Source: Bryobacterales bacterium (lineage in GTDB: Bacteria > Acidobacteriota > Terriglobia > Bryobacterales > Bryobacteraceae). Taken from it: DNA of 64,000 bases. Made by a program: the position numbers and the translations under genes. The stretch lies in NCBI GenBank assembly GCA_016716385.1, contig JADJWL010000006.1:1-64000 (forward strand), read 5' to 3'. This document shows, piece after piece, positions 15,781 through 24,509 of the stretch. Every line of letters starts with the position of its first letter. The stretch's first letter is position 1. The notes beneath the pieces are model-generated. The model saw nothing but the letters and a program-made list of their open reading frames with translations. It was not told where the DNA came from and made no database searches.

Positions 15781-17384
15781 GCCGCCTCATCGGACGCGTA
15801 CTGGGGACACTCGACGCCCAGCCGCTCGACTTCTGGGTCGCGGCCCCGCCCGAAGCCACGCTGCAACTCGACGATGTGCTGATGGTCCGGCGCGCGCTCG
15901 AAGATGGCCGCATCGTGTCGCTCTACGGCGTCGTGGACCAACTGATTGCGCGGCACGAAGGCGCGCGGCTCGAAACGGACGTGTTCCTCGCGGGCCAAGG
16001 CATCATCCCCCTCGGCCACGCCGTGAAGGCGCACGTCACCGTGACCCGCGTGGAGCCGGAGATCTTTGTCCCGCCCTTGCCGGGCGAACCCGTCTCCCTG
16101 GCGGCGGGCGCAGACCGCGATACCGCGCTGTTCTTCGACGTGATGAAACGCAAGTTCCCCATCGGACTGACGCGCGACGGCGAGGTCGCCTGGGGCAGCT
16201 TCGATTTCCTCGACGGGTCGCGCGGCGCGCACATCAACATCAGCGGCGTGTCCGGCGTCGCGACCAAGACGACGTACGCGCTGTTCCTGCTCTACGGGAT
16301 CTTCCACTCTGCCCTCCTCGGCGCCGACGCCGCCAACACGCGCGCCGTCATCTTCAACGTGAAGGGCGAGGACCTGCTGTTCCTCGATAAGCCGAATCAG
16401 GCGCTGACGCCCGAGGCCGAAATACAGTATGCCAGGATGGGGCTGAAGCCGGGTCCCTTCGCAAGCGTCAACCTGTTCGCTCCGGTGCGCAAAAGCGAGC
16501 GCCTCGCAATTCCCGACACGGGGACGCGGAGCGAGGGCGTCACCGGCTACTGCTGGTCCATCGAAGAGTTCTGCCGAGACCGCTACCTCCGCTTCCTCTT
16601 CGCCGACGCCGACGACGAAACCAGCCACATGTCCGCCGTGCTGGACCGGGTCGAGTCGCACCTGGCCCGCGAGAACGTCGCCGGCCTGGAGACGTTCGAC
16701 GACCTCGTGGCCCTGATCGGCGCCAATCTCGACGCCTGGACCCAGAGCGCCGCCGCGGGCACCCGCATGGCGTTCCTGCGCCGCCTGGAAGCCGCCGCCG
16801 CGCGCGCCGGCCACCTGATCCGCGGGGATCTCGATGTGCCGGAGCGGCACCGGATCGACTTGCAGCGCGCGCAGGTCACCGTGATTGACATCCACAACCT
16901 GCACGACCGCGCCAAGCGCTTCGTGGTCGGCGCGGTGCTGAAACGGATGTTCGAGGACAAGGAGAAGTCGGGACGGTCGCGCCCGCTCGTGTTCGTCGTG
17001 CTGGACGAGTTGAACAAGTACGCGCCGCGCGACGGCTGGAGCCCGATCAAGGACGTGATTCTCGATATCTCCGAGCGCGGCCGCAGCCTCGGCGTGGTGC
17101 TGGTGGGCGCGCAACAGACGGCGAGCCAGATTGAGCGGCGGGTGGTGTCGAACTGCGCGTTCCGCGTAGTGGGGCGTCTGGACCAAGCTGAGGCGCAGCA
17201 CGGCGAGTACGGTTTTCTGCCCGCGCCGAGCCGCGCGCGCGCCGGCATTCTGAAGCCGGGTTCGGTAATCGTGGCGCAGCCGGAAATTCCGGTGCCGCTT
17301 CTGGTGCAATTCCCGTTTCCCGCCTGGGCGACACGTCCCGCCGAGGTACGCGCCGCCGCCGGCGATCCATTCGAATTAGCGTAA
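15777..17384 (+). CDS. herA: HerA-type DNA-translocating ATPase
   Basis: The 535-residue protein has an N-terminal HAS-barrel-like part (SRLIGRVLGTL...DDVLMV), Walker A GVSGVATKTT (157-166, Lys164), Walker B VFVVLDE (Asp410-Glu411) and a downstream arginine-rich sensor region (RRVVSNCAFRVVGRLD). HerA forms a FtsK/TraG-like hexamer that moves DNA into NurA. ATG 15777 overlaps the nurA stop. No Rad50/Mre11 genes are in the window, unlike the archaeal cluster. It could serve in repair or in defence; nothing here decides between them. Confidence 0.88.
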   Translation: MSRLIGRVLGTLDAQPLDFWVAAPPEATLQLDDVLMVRRALEDGRIVSLYGVVDQLIARHEGARLETDVFLAGQGIIPLGHAVKAHVTVTRVEPEIFVPPLPGEPVSLAAGADRDTALFFDVMKRKFPIGLTRDGEVAWGSFDFLDGSRGAHINISGVSGVATKTTYALFLLYGIFHSALLGADAANTRAVIFNVKGEDLLFLDKPNQALTPEAEIQYARMGLKPGPFASVNLFAPVRKSERLAIPDTGTRSEGVTGYCWSIEEFCRDRYLRFLFADADDETSHMSAVLDRVESHLARENVAGLETFDDLVALIGANLDAWTQSAAAGTRMAFLRRLEAAAARAGHLIRGDLDVPERHRIDLQRAQVTVIDIHNLHDRAKRFVVGAVLKRMFEDKEKSGRSRPLVFVVLDELNKYAPRDGWSPIKDVILDISERGRSLGVVLVGAQQTASQIERRVVSNCAFRVVGRLDQAEAQHGEYGFLPAPSRARAGILKPGSVIVAQPEIPVPLLVQFPFPAWATRPAEVRAAAGDPFELA

Positions 17385-17390
17385 ACACTC

Positions 17391-18422
17391 ATGCACGTCA
17401 TCAATCTGCGAAGCGATACACAGACCTTCCCCACGGCGAAGATGCTGGAGGCGATGACTACCGCGCCCCTCGGCGACGACACGTACGACGAGGATCCGAC
17501 AGTCCACAAGCTGGAGGCGATGGCCGCGGCGCTGCTGGGCAAGGAAGCCGCGCTGCTCACGATCAGCGGTCACATGGCCAACCTCTGCGCGCTGCTCGCG
17601 CACGCGAAGCCCGGCGAAGAGGTGATCCTCGACCAGGACTCGCACATCTTCTATTACGAACTGGGCAGCATGGCGAGCGTCGGGGGGCTGATGCCGTTTC
17701 CGATTCCGAGCCACAACGGCGCGCTCGATCCGGACGAAGTGCGCCGGGCGATCCGCGGCCGCAACCTGCACTATCCCGTGCCAAGGGTGCTCTGTCTCGA
17801 GAACACGCACAACCGTAGCGGCGGGCGCAGCCAATCGCTCGAAGCCCACCGCGCCGTGTGCCGCGTGGGACGCGAGGCGGGACTCAAGATCCACCTCGAC
17901 GGCGCGCGCATCTTCAACGCCGCGGTCCGCCACGGGGTCCGCGCGGCGGACTTCGCGGCTGAGGTGGATTCGCTGATGTTCTGCCTGTCGAAGGGACTGA
18001 GCTGCCCGCTGGGTTCGCTGCTGGTGGGTTCGCGCGACTTCATCGCCGAGGCGGACCGCCGCCGGAAGCTCGTCGGAGGCGGGATGCGGCAGGCGGGTGT
18101 GATCGCGGCCTGCGGCATCGTGGCGCTCGAAGAGATGATCGAACGGCTGGCGGACGATCATGCCAATGCGCGGCGGCTCGCCGAAGGGATCAAGGCGATC
18201 CCGAGGCTTGCGGTTGACCTCGATTCGGTCGAGACGAACATGGTGAACATCGACCATGCGGGGGCCGGTCTCACGACCGAGGAAGTCGTGGAGCGGTTGA
18301 AGCGCGTGGGGGTGCTCGCGAGTTCGCGCCCGCCGCGCCACATCCGGCTGGTGACACACCGCCACTACGGCCCCGCGGACATTGACGAAGCGCTCGGTCG
18401 GATCGCGGACGCGATGCGCTAA
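17391..18422 (+). CDS. ltaE: L-threonine aldolase (low specificity), PLP enzyme
   Basis: The 343-residue fold-type I PLP enzyme starts with INLRSDTQTFPT, as threonine aldolases do, and has GDDTYDEDPTV, the PLP-binding Asp170 in HLDGAR and Schiff-base Lys201 in CLSKGLSCPLGS. It cleaves threonine/allo-threonine to glycine and acetaldehyde in the cytoplasm. It lies 6 nt after herA and is probably cotranscribed, though functionally unrelated. Confidence 0.92.
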   Translation: MHVINLRSDTQTFPTAKMLEAMTTAPLGDDTYDEDPTVHKLEAMAAALLGKEAALLTISGHMANLCALLAHAKPGEEVILDQDSHIFYYELGSMASVGGLMPFPIPSHNGALDPDEVRRAIRGRNLHYPVPRVLCLENTHNRSGGRSQSLEAHRAVCRVGREAGLKIHLDGARIFNAAVRHGVRAADFAAEVDSLMFCLSKGLSCPLGSLLVGSRDFIAEADRRRKLVGGGMRQAGVIAACGIVALEEMIERLADDHANARRLAEGIKAIPRLAVDLDSVETNMVNIDHAGAGLTTEEVVERLKRVGVLASSRPPRHIRLVTHRHYGPADIDEALGRIADAMR

Positions 18423-18441
18423 GCTACCAGGACACAGCACC

Positions 18442-19137
18442 ATGGGAATTCCAATTGAGCGGCGCGAACTGAGCCGGATGAGCGAGATGTTCGGTGTGAT
18501 CGCGCCCCGCTATGACCTCATCACGCGCCTGTTTTCGTACGGCATGGACCGCCGATGGAAGCGCCTCGGCGTCGAGCGCGCAAACCTGCCGGAGAACCCG
18601 GTGATCCTCGACCTGGCGAGCGGCACGGGGGATTTCTCGAAGATCGTGCGGTCACGGCAGCCCGGCGCGAAGCCCATCGCGACGGACCTGACTCACGGCA
18701 TGCTCCGTCTGGCGCGCGACACCGGAGTCGAGCACGCGGTCTGCGCCGACGCGATGCGGCTGCCGTTTCCGGACGAATCGTTTGACTGCGTGTTCGTGGG
18801 GTACGGCCTGCGCAACTTCCCGGATCTGCCGGGGGCGGTCGCGGAGATTGAGCGCGTGACGAAGCCCGGAGGCAAGCTGGTGAGCCTGGACTTCTTTCTG
18901 CCGGAGAATCCGGTACTGCGGAAGATTTATCTGGGCTACCTGTTCGTGCAGGGCGGCTTGTGGGGCCTGATCCTGCACGGGCGTCCGAGGATTTATACGT
19001 ATATCCCCGACTCGATCCGCAGCTTCCTGTCGCAGAGGGAGCTTTGCCGCCTGCTGGAGCAGAAGGGCTACGCGACGGTCGATACGCGGGGGTTCATCTT
19101 TGGGGGGATCGCGCTGCACTGGGCGGCGAAGGGATAG
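18442..19137 (+). CDS. menG: demethylmenaquinone/ubiquinone methyltransferase
   Basis: ATG 18442 gives 231 residues; the longer in-frame start at 18382 lies inside the preceding gene. Motif I is LDLASGTGDFSK, followed by the UbiE/MenG signature VGYGLRNFPD and VTKPGGKLVSLDFF. It methylates the quinone precursor at the membrane surface; in Acidobacteriota menaquinone is the expected quinone (general knowledge). The last 44 bp overlap the end of the convergent sialidase-like gene. Confidence 0.9.
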   Translation: MGIPIERRELSRMSEMFGVIAPRYDLITRLFSYGMDRRWKRLGVERANLPENPVILDLASGTGDFSKIVRSRQPGAKPIATDLTHGMLRLARDTGVEHAVCADAMRLPFPDESFDCVFVGYGLRNFPDLPGAVAEIERVTKPGGKLVSLDFFLPENPVLRKIYLGYLFVQGGLWGLILHGRPRIYTYIPDSIRSFLSQRELCRLLEQKGYATVDTRGFIFGGIALHWAAKG

Positions 19138-20440
19138 TGCCCTGCCGTCGTTCCTCGACAAGGACCGGCTCCGCCATCGCCCGCCCCACCGGGACGCGCG
19201 TGTCGGTCCGCTGCTCCGGCCACTCGGGACCATCGAAATACAAGTAGGCCCGCCCCTTGGCGCGAAACGCCGCGCGCCGTGGGGTGACCGAGAGCTTCAC
19301 GCTGACTTGCAGGATATCCGGTTTGCCCGGTTCGGCCGCCACATCGGTGTAGTACGCCATCACGGCGTGACCCGGCTCCACCGCGACGCTCGACGTATAG
19401 GCGCCGTCCGCCACGTACGCGTCGATGACGTGGCGCTCCCCGAATGTCTGCCCGTTGTCGCGTGACACGTAGGCCACCACCAGTTTCCGCTCCTGGTCGC
19501 GGCCGGCCAGCAGGATCGTCGTCGCGTCCAGGCGCGTCATCAGCGGCTTCTGCAGGATGCAGCGGCCGAGCATTTCGTAGAGATTCTCGGGCTCGCTCCA
19601 GGTCCGGCCGTTGTCCCGCGACCAGCGGCGCCACAGCGCCTTCGGATAGCCGCTCTCTCCCGGCCGGCGACGCGCGCGGTGCAGCGCGAGGATGACCCCC
19701 GGCGCCGTCTCCATCAGGCCAATCTCATCGCCGCGATTCTCTTCAGGCTGCGTCAGCGCCGTCAGGACCCGCCACGCCCGGCCGTCTTCGGAGTGCCAGA
19801 ACAGGTTCCAGCAGGGGCCGATCCCGCTGGGAGGAAACGTCGCCGCCACCGTGAGCAGACCGCCCTGCGTCGCGATGGCGTCCGTCATGTAGTACGTCGA
19901 ACGGTCCGCCGACGGGTCGAAACGCTCGAACTTCGCCCACGACTCCCCGTGGTCATCGGACCAACTCCACAGGAGCGAATCGCGCACGATCGGGTTGGTC
20001 TGCCAGCCGACCGCCGACACAAACAGGATGACGCGGCCGGACGGCGTCACCACCGCCGTCGGGTTGTGCGCGCCGTGCGTCGGACGCGGGTCGCGATGGA
20101 CGATTCGTTCGGCCGACCAGGTGCGCCCGCGGTCCCGCGACATGCGCAACGCCAGGACTGCGGCGTCGGACGCGTGCGACTGGCCCACGCGATAGAAGAG
20201 CAGCAAAGCGCCGTTCGCTGCCCGCACCATGTAGGGGAAGCCGTAGTGCACGTCCCGTGCCGCCGCCACCGGGCGGGATGCGGAGATTTCGAGCGTTTCG
20301 GTCCAGTGGGGCAGGGCAGCGCCGGTCTCGTCCACCACCTTGATGCGTCCGGCGCGCGCGCCCTCGGGCAGCTTCACGTATTGCAGGTCCCCCACCTCGA
20401 ACACGGCGCGCTTGCGGTAGTGCGGTTCATGCCACGGCAT
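19094..20440 (-). CDS. sialidase/neuraminidase-like BNR-repeat protein
   Basis: The 448-residue protein has at least five Asp-box/BNR motifs: SRDRGRTWS, SDDHGESWA, SEDGRAWR, SRDNGRTWS and SRDNGQTFG, marking a six-blade sialidase propeller. Such proteins include exo-alpha-sialidases and other glycosidases; catalytic residues cannot be assigned safely by eye. No signal peptide is visible at MPWHEPHYRKRAV, so either the protein is cytoplasmic or the true start differs. It starts 15 bp from the divergent SSS transporter, which may import the released sugar (inference). Confidence 0.75.
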   Translation of the reverse strand: MPWHEPHYRKRAVFEVGDLQYVKLPEGARAGRIKVVDETGAALPHWTETLEISASRPVAAARDVHYGFPYMVRAANGALLLFYRVGQSHASDAAVLALRMSRDRGRTWSAERIVHRDPRPTHGAHNPTAVVTPSGRVILFVSAVGWQTNPIVRDSLLWSWSDDHGESWAKFERFDPSADRSTYYMTDAIATQGGLLTVAATFPPSGIGPCWNLFWHSEDGRAWRVLTALTQPEENRGDEIGLMETAPGVILALHRARRRPGESGYPKALWRRWSRDNGRTWSEPENLYEMLGRCILQKPLMTRLDATTILLAGRDQERKLVVAYVSRDNGQTFGERHVIDAYVADGAYTSSVAVEPGHAVMAYYTDVAAEPGKPDILQVSVKLSVTPRRAAFRAKGRAYLYFDGPEWPEQRTDTRVPVGRAMAEPVLVEERRQGTIPSPPSAARSPQR

Positions 20441-20455
20441 CCCTAGTAGGATGCC

Positions 20456-21985
20456 ATGTTGACAAACAGCCCGGCGTTCGAGTTTCCTTTCTCAATGGCC
20501 CTCACCGCGCTGGACACCCTGGTCATCGCCGCCTACCTCGCCCTTCTGTTCGGGATCGGCCTCCGGTTTTCCAGGCGGCAGACCTCGCGCGACGAATATT
20601 TCCTGGGCAACCGCGACATGCACTGGTTCCTGGTCGGAGGCAGCATCATGGCCACGCTGCTTTCCACCATCACGTTCCTGTCGGTGCCGGGCGAGATGAT
20701 CCGCTACGGGCTCGCGTATTTCGTCGGGACGTTGGCCTTCCCCTTCATCATTCCGTTCCTGAACCGGATGCTGATCCCGGTGCTGATGCGGCTGCCGATC
20801 ACCAGCGTGTACGAGTACCTGGAGCGGCGCTTCGACCGGAGGACGCGCAAGCTGGTGGCGGCGATCTTCATCGTGCGCACGGTCCTGTGGTCGGGACTGA
20901 TTCTGTACACGGCGAGCTTTGCAGTGGTGGAGATGGCCGGTTGGCCGCTGCTGCCCACGATTGCCGCACTCGGCGTGCTCACCACGATCTACACGACCGC
21001 CGGCGGCATGCGTACGGTCATCTGGACCGACAACATCCAGCTATGGATTCTGTTCGGCGGCTCCCTCGCCGTGGCACTGGTCGTGGGCTTCCGCACGGGC
21101 GATAGTCCGGCGGTCTGGTGGCAGGCGTTTCAGCAGGCGGGACGCACCGAGGTCCAGGTATTCAGCTTCGACCTCACGGTGCGGATGACGCTGGTCGGCG
21201 TGATGCTGCACCAGTTCTTCTGGAATCTCTGCACGCACGGGTCGGACCAGGTGGCCGTGCAGCGCTACTTGAGCACGCCTTCGCTGGCGGCGGCGCGCCG
21301 GTCGCTGTGGGTGTTCACCTGGGTGAAACTGTCGCTCTACGTCTTTCTGTTGGGGAGCGCGCTGGCGCTGTTCCATTTCTACGTGGGCTCGCAGCCGGGC
21401 ACGTCGGCGCTGGAGGCCGACAAGTTCCTGCCCCGCTTCATCGCGCGGGAACTGCCCGCGGGCGTCTCCGGTCTGCTGCTGGCGGCGCTGCTGGCGGCGG
21501 CGATGTCGAGCCTGAGTTCGGCGATCAACTCCGTGTCCGGGGTGGTGGTGAACGACTTTGTCCCGGCGGCACGGACGCACGCGAGCCTGTTTCTCGACAA
21601 AGCGCTGGCTGTTGGCGCGGGTCTGGTGGGAACCGCCGCGGCGCTTGCCCTGGTTGGACTGATTGCGCGGACCAACTGGAACCTGATCGAGCTGACCGGG
21701 CGCGTGAACCACATCTTCGTCGGACCGATCGGCGCCTTGTTTTTCCTCGGTATTCTGGCGCGCCGTGTGGGCCGGCAGGCTGCCGCGTTCGGCTTCGTCG
21801 CGGGATCGGCGGTGAGCCTGTACATCTGTTTCGGCAAGGAATGGTTTGGACTCGAAAAGAGCATTTCATTCCTGTGGGTGGTGCCGGGGTCGTTCGCCGC
21901 GACGTTTGCTGCCGCGCTGCTCTGCGCTCCCTGGTTTCCAGCGCCGGACCGGGAGCGGATTGCGCAGCTTGTCTGGCGCGGCTAG
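20456..21985 (+). CDS. sodium:solute symporter family (SSS) transporter
   Basis: The 509-residue polytopic protein has about 13 hydrophobic segments and SSS features (SRRQTSRDEYFLGNRDMHWF near the start, TTAGGMRTVIWTDNIQ, SDQVAVQRYLS, AAAMSSLSSAINSVSGVVVNDF). It should use the sodium gradient to import a small solute. The divergent sialidase-like gene hints at a sugar or sialic acid (inference). The start is ATG 20456; an alternative ATG at 20495 would remove 13 residues. Confidence 0.88.
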   Translation: MLTNSPAFEFPFSMALTALDTLVIAAYLALLFGIGLRFSRRQTSRDEYFLGNRDMHWFLVGGSIMATLLSTITFLSVPGEMIRYGLAYFVGTLAFPFIIPFLNRMLIPVLMRLPITSVYEYLERRFDRRTRKLVAAIFIVRTVLWSGLILYTASFAVVEMAGWPLLPTIAALGVLTTIYTTAGGMRTVIWTDNIQLWILFGGSLAVALVVGFRTGDSPAVWWQAFQQAGRTEVQVFSFDLTVRMTLVGVMLHQFFWNLCTHGSDQVAVQRYLSTPSLAAARRSLWVFTWVKLSLYVFLLGSALALFHFYVGSQPGTSALEADKFLPRFIARELPAGVSGLLLAALLAAAMSSLSSAINSVSGVVVNDFVPAARTHASLFLDKALAVGAGLVGTAAALALVGLIARTNWNLIELTGRVNHIFVGPIGALFFLGILARRVGRQAAAFGFVAGSAVSLYICFGKEWFGLEKSISFLWVVPGSFAATFAAALLCAPWFPAPDRERIAQLVWRG

Positions 21986-21994
21986 GCACCACGC

Positions 21995-22000
21995 TATACT
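21995..22000 (+). promoter_or_regulatory. candidate -10 element for argS
   Basis: TATACT ends 9 nt before the argS GTG. A transcript starting 6-9 nt after the hexamer would have no leader or one of 1-3 nt. No Shine-Dalgarno is seen. TTGTCT at 21969-21974 is a poor -35 with a 20-nt spacer. Confidence 0.4.
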
Positions 22001-22009
22001 GGCAGTTCT

Positions 22010-23944
22010 GTGTTTCATCTGCTCGAAAACCGCATTCAACAGGCCTTTCAGGATCACATCGCCGTCCGCTACGGCACGGACACCGCTGTCGCGATTGAAC
22101 AGCCGAAGCAGCCGGAGTTCGGAGAACTGGCCGTCCCGGTCGCGTTCCAACTGGCGAAGGTCCTGAAGCAGGCGCCGAAAAGGATCGCCGCCGAACTCGT
22201 CGAAGAGATTGGCCCCATCGACGGTGTCGCCGCGCTCGAAGTCGCCGGCAACGGCTACATCAACATCCGTCTCGACCGCGCCGTTTACGCGAGCGGCCTG
22301 CTGCGCGGCCTCGACGCCGCGCCCGTGGTTCCGGGCAAGATCATCGTCGAACACACGAACATCAACCCGAACAAGGCTGCGCACATCGGCCATCTGCGCA
22401 ACACGACTCTCGGCGATACCTACGTCCGGATGCTGCGCGCGCGCGGCCGCTCGGTCGAAGTGCAGAACTACATCGACAATACCGGCGTCCAGGTGGCGGA
22501 CGTCGTGGCCGGGTTCCATTTTCTGGAGCGCAAGACGCCGGCCGAAGTCGCCGCGCTGGCCGCGCAGCCGCGCTTCGATTACTACTGTTGGGATCTCTAC
22601 GCGCGCGTCTCCGCCCATTACACGGAGAGCGAGATCGGCAAGGGCTGGCGGACCGAGACGCTGCATGCCATCGAGGCCAACCAGGGCGAACTTGCCGAGC
22701 TCGGCCACATTGTGGCGGACGCGGTTGTCGAGGCGCACCTGGACACAATGCTGCGGCTGGGCGTCGAGTACGACGTGCTGCCGCGTGAGAGCGAGATCCT
22801 GCACCTGAAGTTCTGGGCCGCGGCGTTCGAGTTGCTGAAGGAACGCAACGCGATCTACCTGGAGACAGAAGGCAAGAACGAAGGATGCTGGGTGATGCCC
22901 GCGGCGGCGTTCCGCGAAGATACCGACGACAACAAGGTCATCGTCCGGTCCAACGGCACGGTTACCTACGTCGGGAAAGACATTGCCTACCAGCTCTGGA
23001 AATTCGGACTGCTGGGCAAGGATTTTCACTACAAACCCCTGCGCACCTACTCAAGCGGGCACGTGGCTTGGGTGACCACCGATGAACCCACCGGGTACGA
23101 CGCATCCTTCGGAGGCGGCGAAGCGGTCTACAACGTGATCGATGTGCGCCAGAGCTACCTGCAGGACGTGGTGGCGGCGGGATTGCGCGCGCTCGGATTT
23201 TCGCAGCAGGCCGAACACAGCCACCATTTCGCCTACGAGATGGTCGCACTTTCGCCCCGCTGCTGCGCTGAACTCGGCATTGGGCTCTCCGAGGAAGACC
23301 AGCGCCGCCCGTATATCGAAGTCTCCGGCCGCAAGGGTCTCGGCGTGAAGGCCGACGACCTCATCGACAAGCTGATAGAAGAGGCGCTGGCCGAAGTCAC
23401 ATCGCGCCACCCGGAGAGCCCGGAATCTGAACGCCGCGACGCTGCTGTGGCGATCGCCATCGGCGCGCTGCGCTACTTCCTGCTGAAGTTCACACGCAAT
23501 ACGGTCATCGCCTTCGACTTTCAGGAGGCGTTGAGCTTCGAAGGCGAAACCGGTCCGTACGTGCAATATGCCGCCGTCCGGGCGCGCAACATTCTGCGTA
23601 AACTGGGCGAGCGGGGAGAGACGCTGCCGGACTTTGCCGCAGTCCTGCCGCCAGAGGCTCTGGCGCGCCAGTTGGCGGCGGAAGACTTCTGGCAGATCCT
23701 GCTCGCGGCGTCCAAAGCGGACACGGCCGTCGAACGGGCGATCGCCAGCGGAGAGCCCGCGCATGTGGCGCGTTACGCATTCCAGGTGGCGCAGACGTTC
23801 AACAATTTCTATCACCAGTACCACATCCTCCACGAGCGCGACCCCGAGCGCCGGGCGTTTCTCCTCTGGATGACGCAGTTCTTCGCCAATCAACTGGAGC
23901 GCACGCTCGAGATCCTTGGCATCCGCGTTCCGGTGTATATGTAA
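22010..23944 (+). CDS. argS: arginyl-tRNA synthetase
   Basis: The 644-residue class I synthetase has the N-terminal Add1-like domain, the signature NINPNKAAHIGHLRNTTLGD (HIGH motif), and a C-terminal DALR anticodon-binding helical domain ending in LEILGIRVPVYM, typical of ArgRS. It charges tRNA-Arg in the cytoplasm. The start is GTG 22010, preceded by a -10-like element but no ribosome binding site. As in many ArgRS, a canonical KMSKS is replaced by a degenerate form (VSGRKGLGVKADDL). Confidence 0.96.
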   Translation: MFHLLENRIQQAFQDHIAVRYGTDTAVAIEQPKQPEFGELAVPVAFQLAKVLKQAPKRIAAELVEEIGPIDGVAALEVAGNGYINIRLDRAVYASGLLRGLDAAPVVPGKIIVEHTNINPNKAAHIGHLRNTTLGDTYVRMLRARGRSVEVQNYIDNTGVQVADVVAGFHFLERKTPAEVAALAAQPRFDYYCWDLYARVSAHYTESEIGKGWRTETLHAIEANQGELAELGHIVADAVVEAHLDTMLRLGVEYDVLPRESEILHLKFWAAAFELLKERNAIYLETEGKNEGCWVMPAAAFREDTDDNKVIVRSNGTVTYVGKDIAYQLWKFGLLGKDFHYKPLRTYSSGHVAWVTTDEPTGYDASFGGGEAVYNVIDVRQSYLQDVVAAGLRALGFSQQAEHSHHFAYEMVALSPRCCAELGIGLSEEDQRRPYIEVSGRKGLGVKADDLIDKLIEEALAEVTSRHPESPESERRDAAVAIAIGALRYFLLKFTRNTVIAFDFQEALSFEGETGPYVQYAAVRARNILRKLGERGETLPDFAAVLPPEALARQLAAEDFWQILLAASKADTAVERAIASGEPAHVARYAFQVAQTFNNFYHQYHILHERDPERRAFLLWMTQFFANQLERTLEILGIRVPVYM

Positions 23945-23947
23945 AGC

Positions 23948-24499
23948 ATGCCTCCGGCGATCGCTGGGCTGATCGGAGAACTTGACGCGGCTTCCGCGGA
24001 GGCGCGCCGCCTCTGGGACACAGTGCCGGCAGACCGTCTGGGCGCGCGCCCTTCGCCGGATGTGTGGTCGCCCGCGGAGAATCTCGAACACCTGAGCCTC
24101 ACCGCTGAACGGTTTCTTCCCGCTCTGCGCGAAGGCGTGGAATCGCTGCCGCGGGACGCACGGCGCCCGTCGGGTCCGTTGAAGCCCGACCTGATCGGCA
24201 GGCTATTCCGCTGGATCCTGGAGCCGCCCGTGCGCCTCCGCGTCAAGACAACTCAGCCTTTCGAGCCGCTTCTGGACGCGGGCAGTTCCCCGGACGCAGC
24301 CCTGGAACGGTTCCTGGCGCTTCAGGGGCAACTGCGCAGCCTCTATGAAGCCGCGGATGGGTGGGCCGCGGACCGCGTGAAGGTCACGTCCCCGTTCGCG
24401 AAGAGCGTGAAATATTCGCTCTACTCGGCGCTTCTGATCATTCCCGCGCATGAGCGCCGGCACCTCTGGCAGGCCCGCCGGGCCGCCGGGGTACAATAA
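23948..24499 (+). CDS. DinB-superfamily protein
   Basis: The 183-residue protein starts 3 nt after argS. It has the four-helix DinB/YfiT layout with the first histidine in WSPAENLEHLSLT and the other two in IIPAHERRHLWQ, together a likely metal site. Family members include metal-dependent thiol S-transferases and many of unknown role. No signal peptide is present. Its function here is unknown. Confidence 0.75.
   Translation: MPPAIAGLIGELDAASAEARRLWDTVPADRLGARPSPDVWSPAENLEHLSLTAERFLPALREGVESLPRDARRPSGPLKPDLIGRLFRWILEPPVRLRVKTTQPFEPLLDAGSSPDAALERFLALQGQLRSLYEAADGWAADRVKVTSPFAKSVKYSLYSALLIIPAHERRHLWQARRAAGVQ
24492..24497 (+). promoter_or_regulatory. candidate -10 element for acnA
   Basis: TACAAT lies inside the end of the DinB-like gene, 12 nt before the aconitase ATG. 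It would give a leader of about 5 nt or less. No clear -35 is visible and there is no Shine-Dalgarno. Confidence 0.35.
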
Positions 24500-24509
24500 A
24501 AAGATCCCG

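Noticed and set aside
15489..17309. 606-codon minus-strand open frame opposite nurA-herA
   Set aside because: The herA Walker motifs and the overlapping starts fix the plus strand as coding; the antisense frame is a high-GC artefact.
14123..17384. Calling HigBA plus NurA-HerA a single defence island
   Set aside because: A hairpin separates them, there are no mobile-element genes or other defence genes nearby, and the flanks are housekeeping genes.
10924..22009. T-box leaders or riboswitches before gltX or argS
   Set aside because: The leaders are too short and no T-box sequence or specifier stem is seen.
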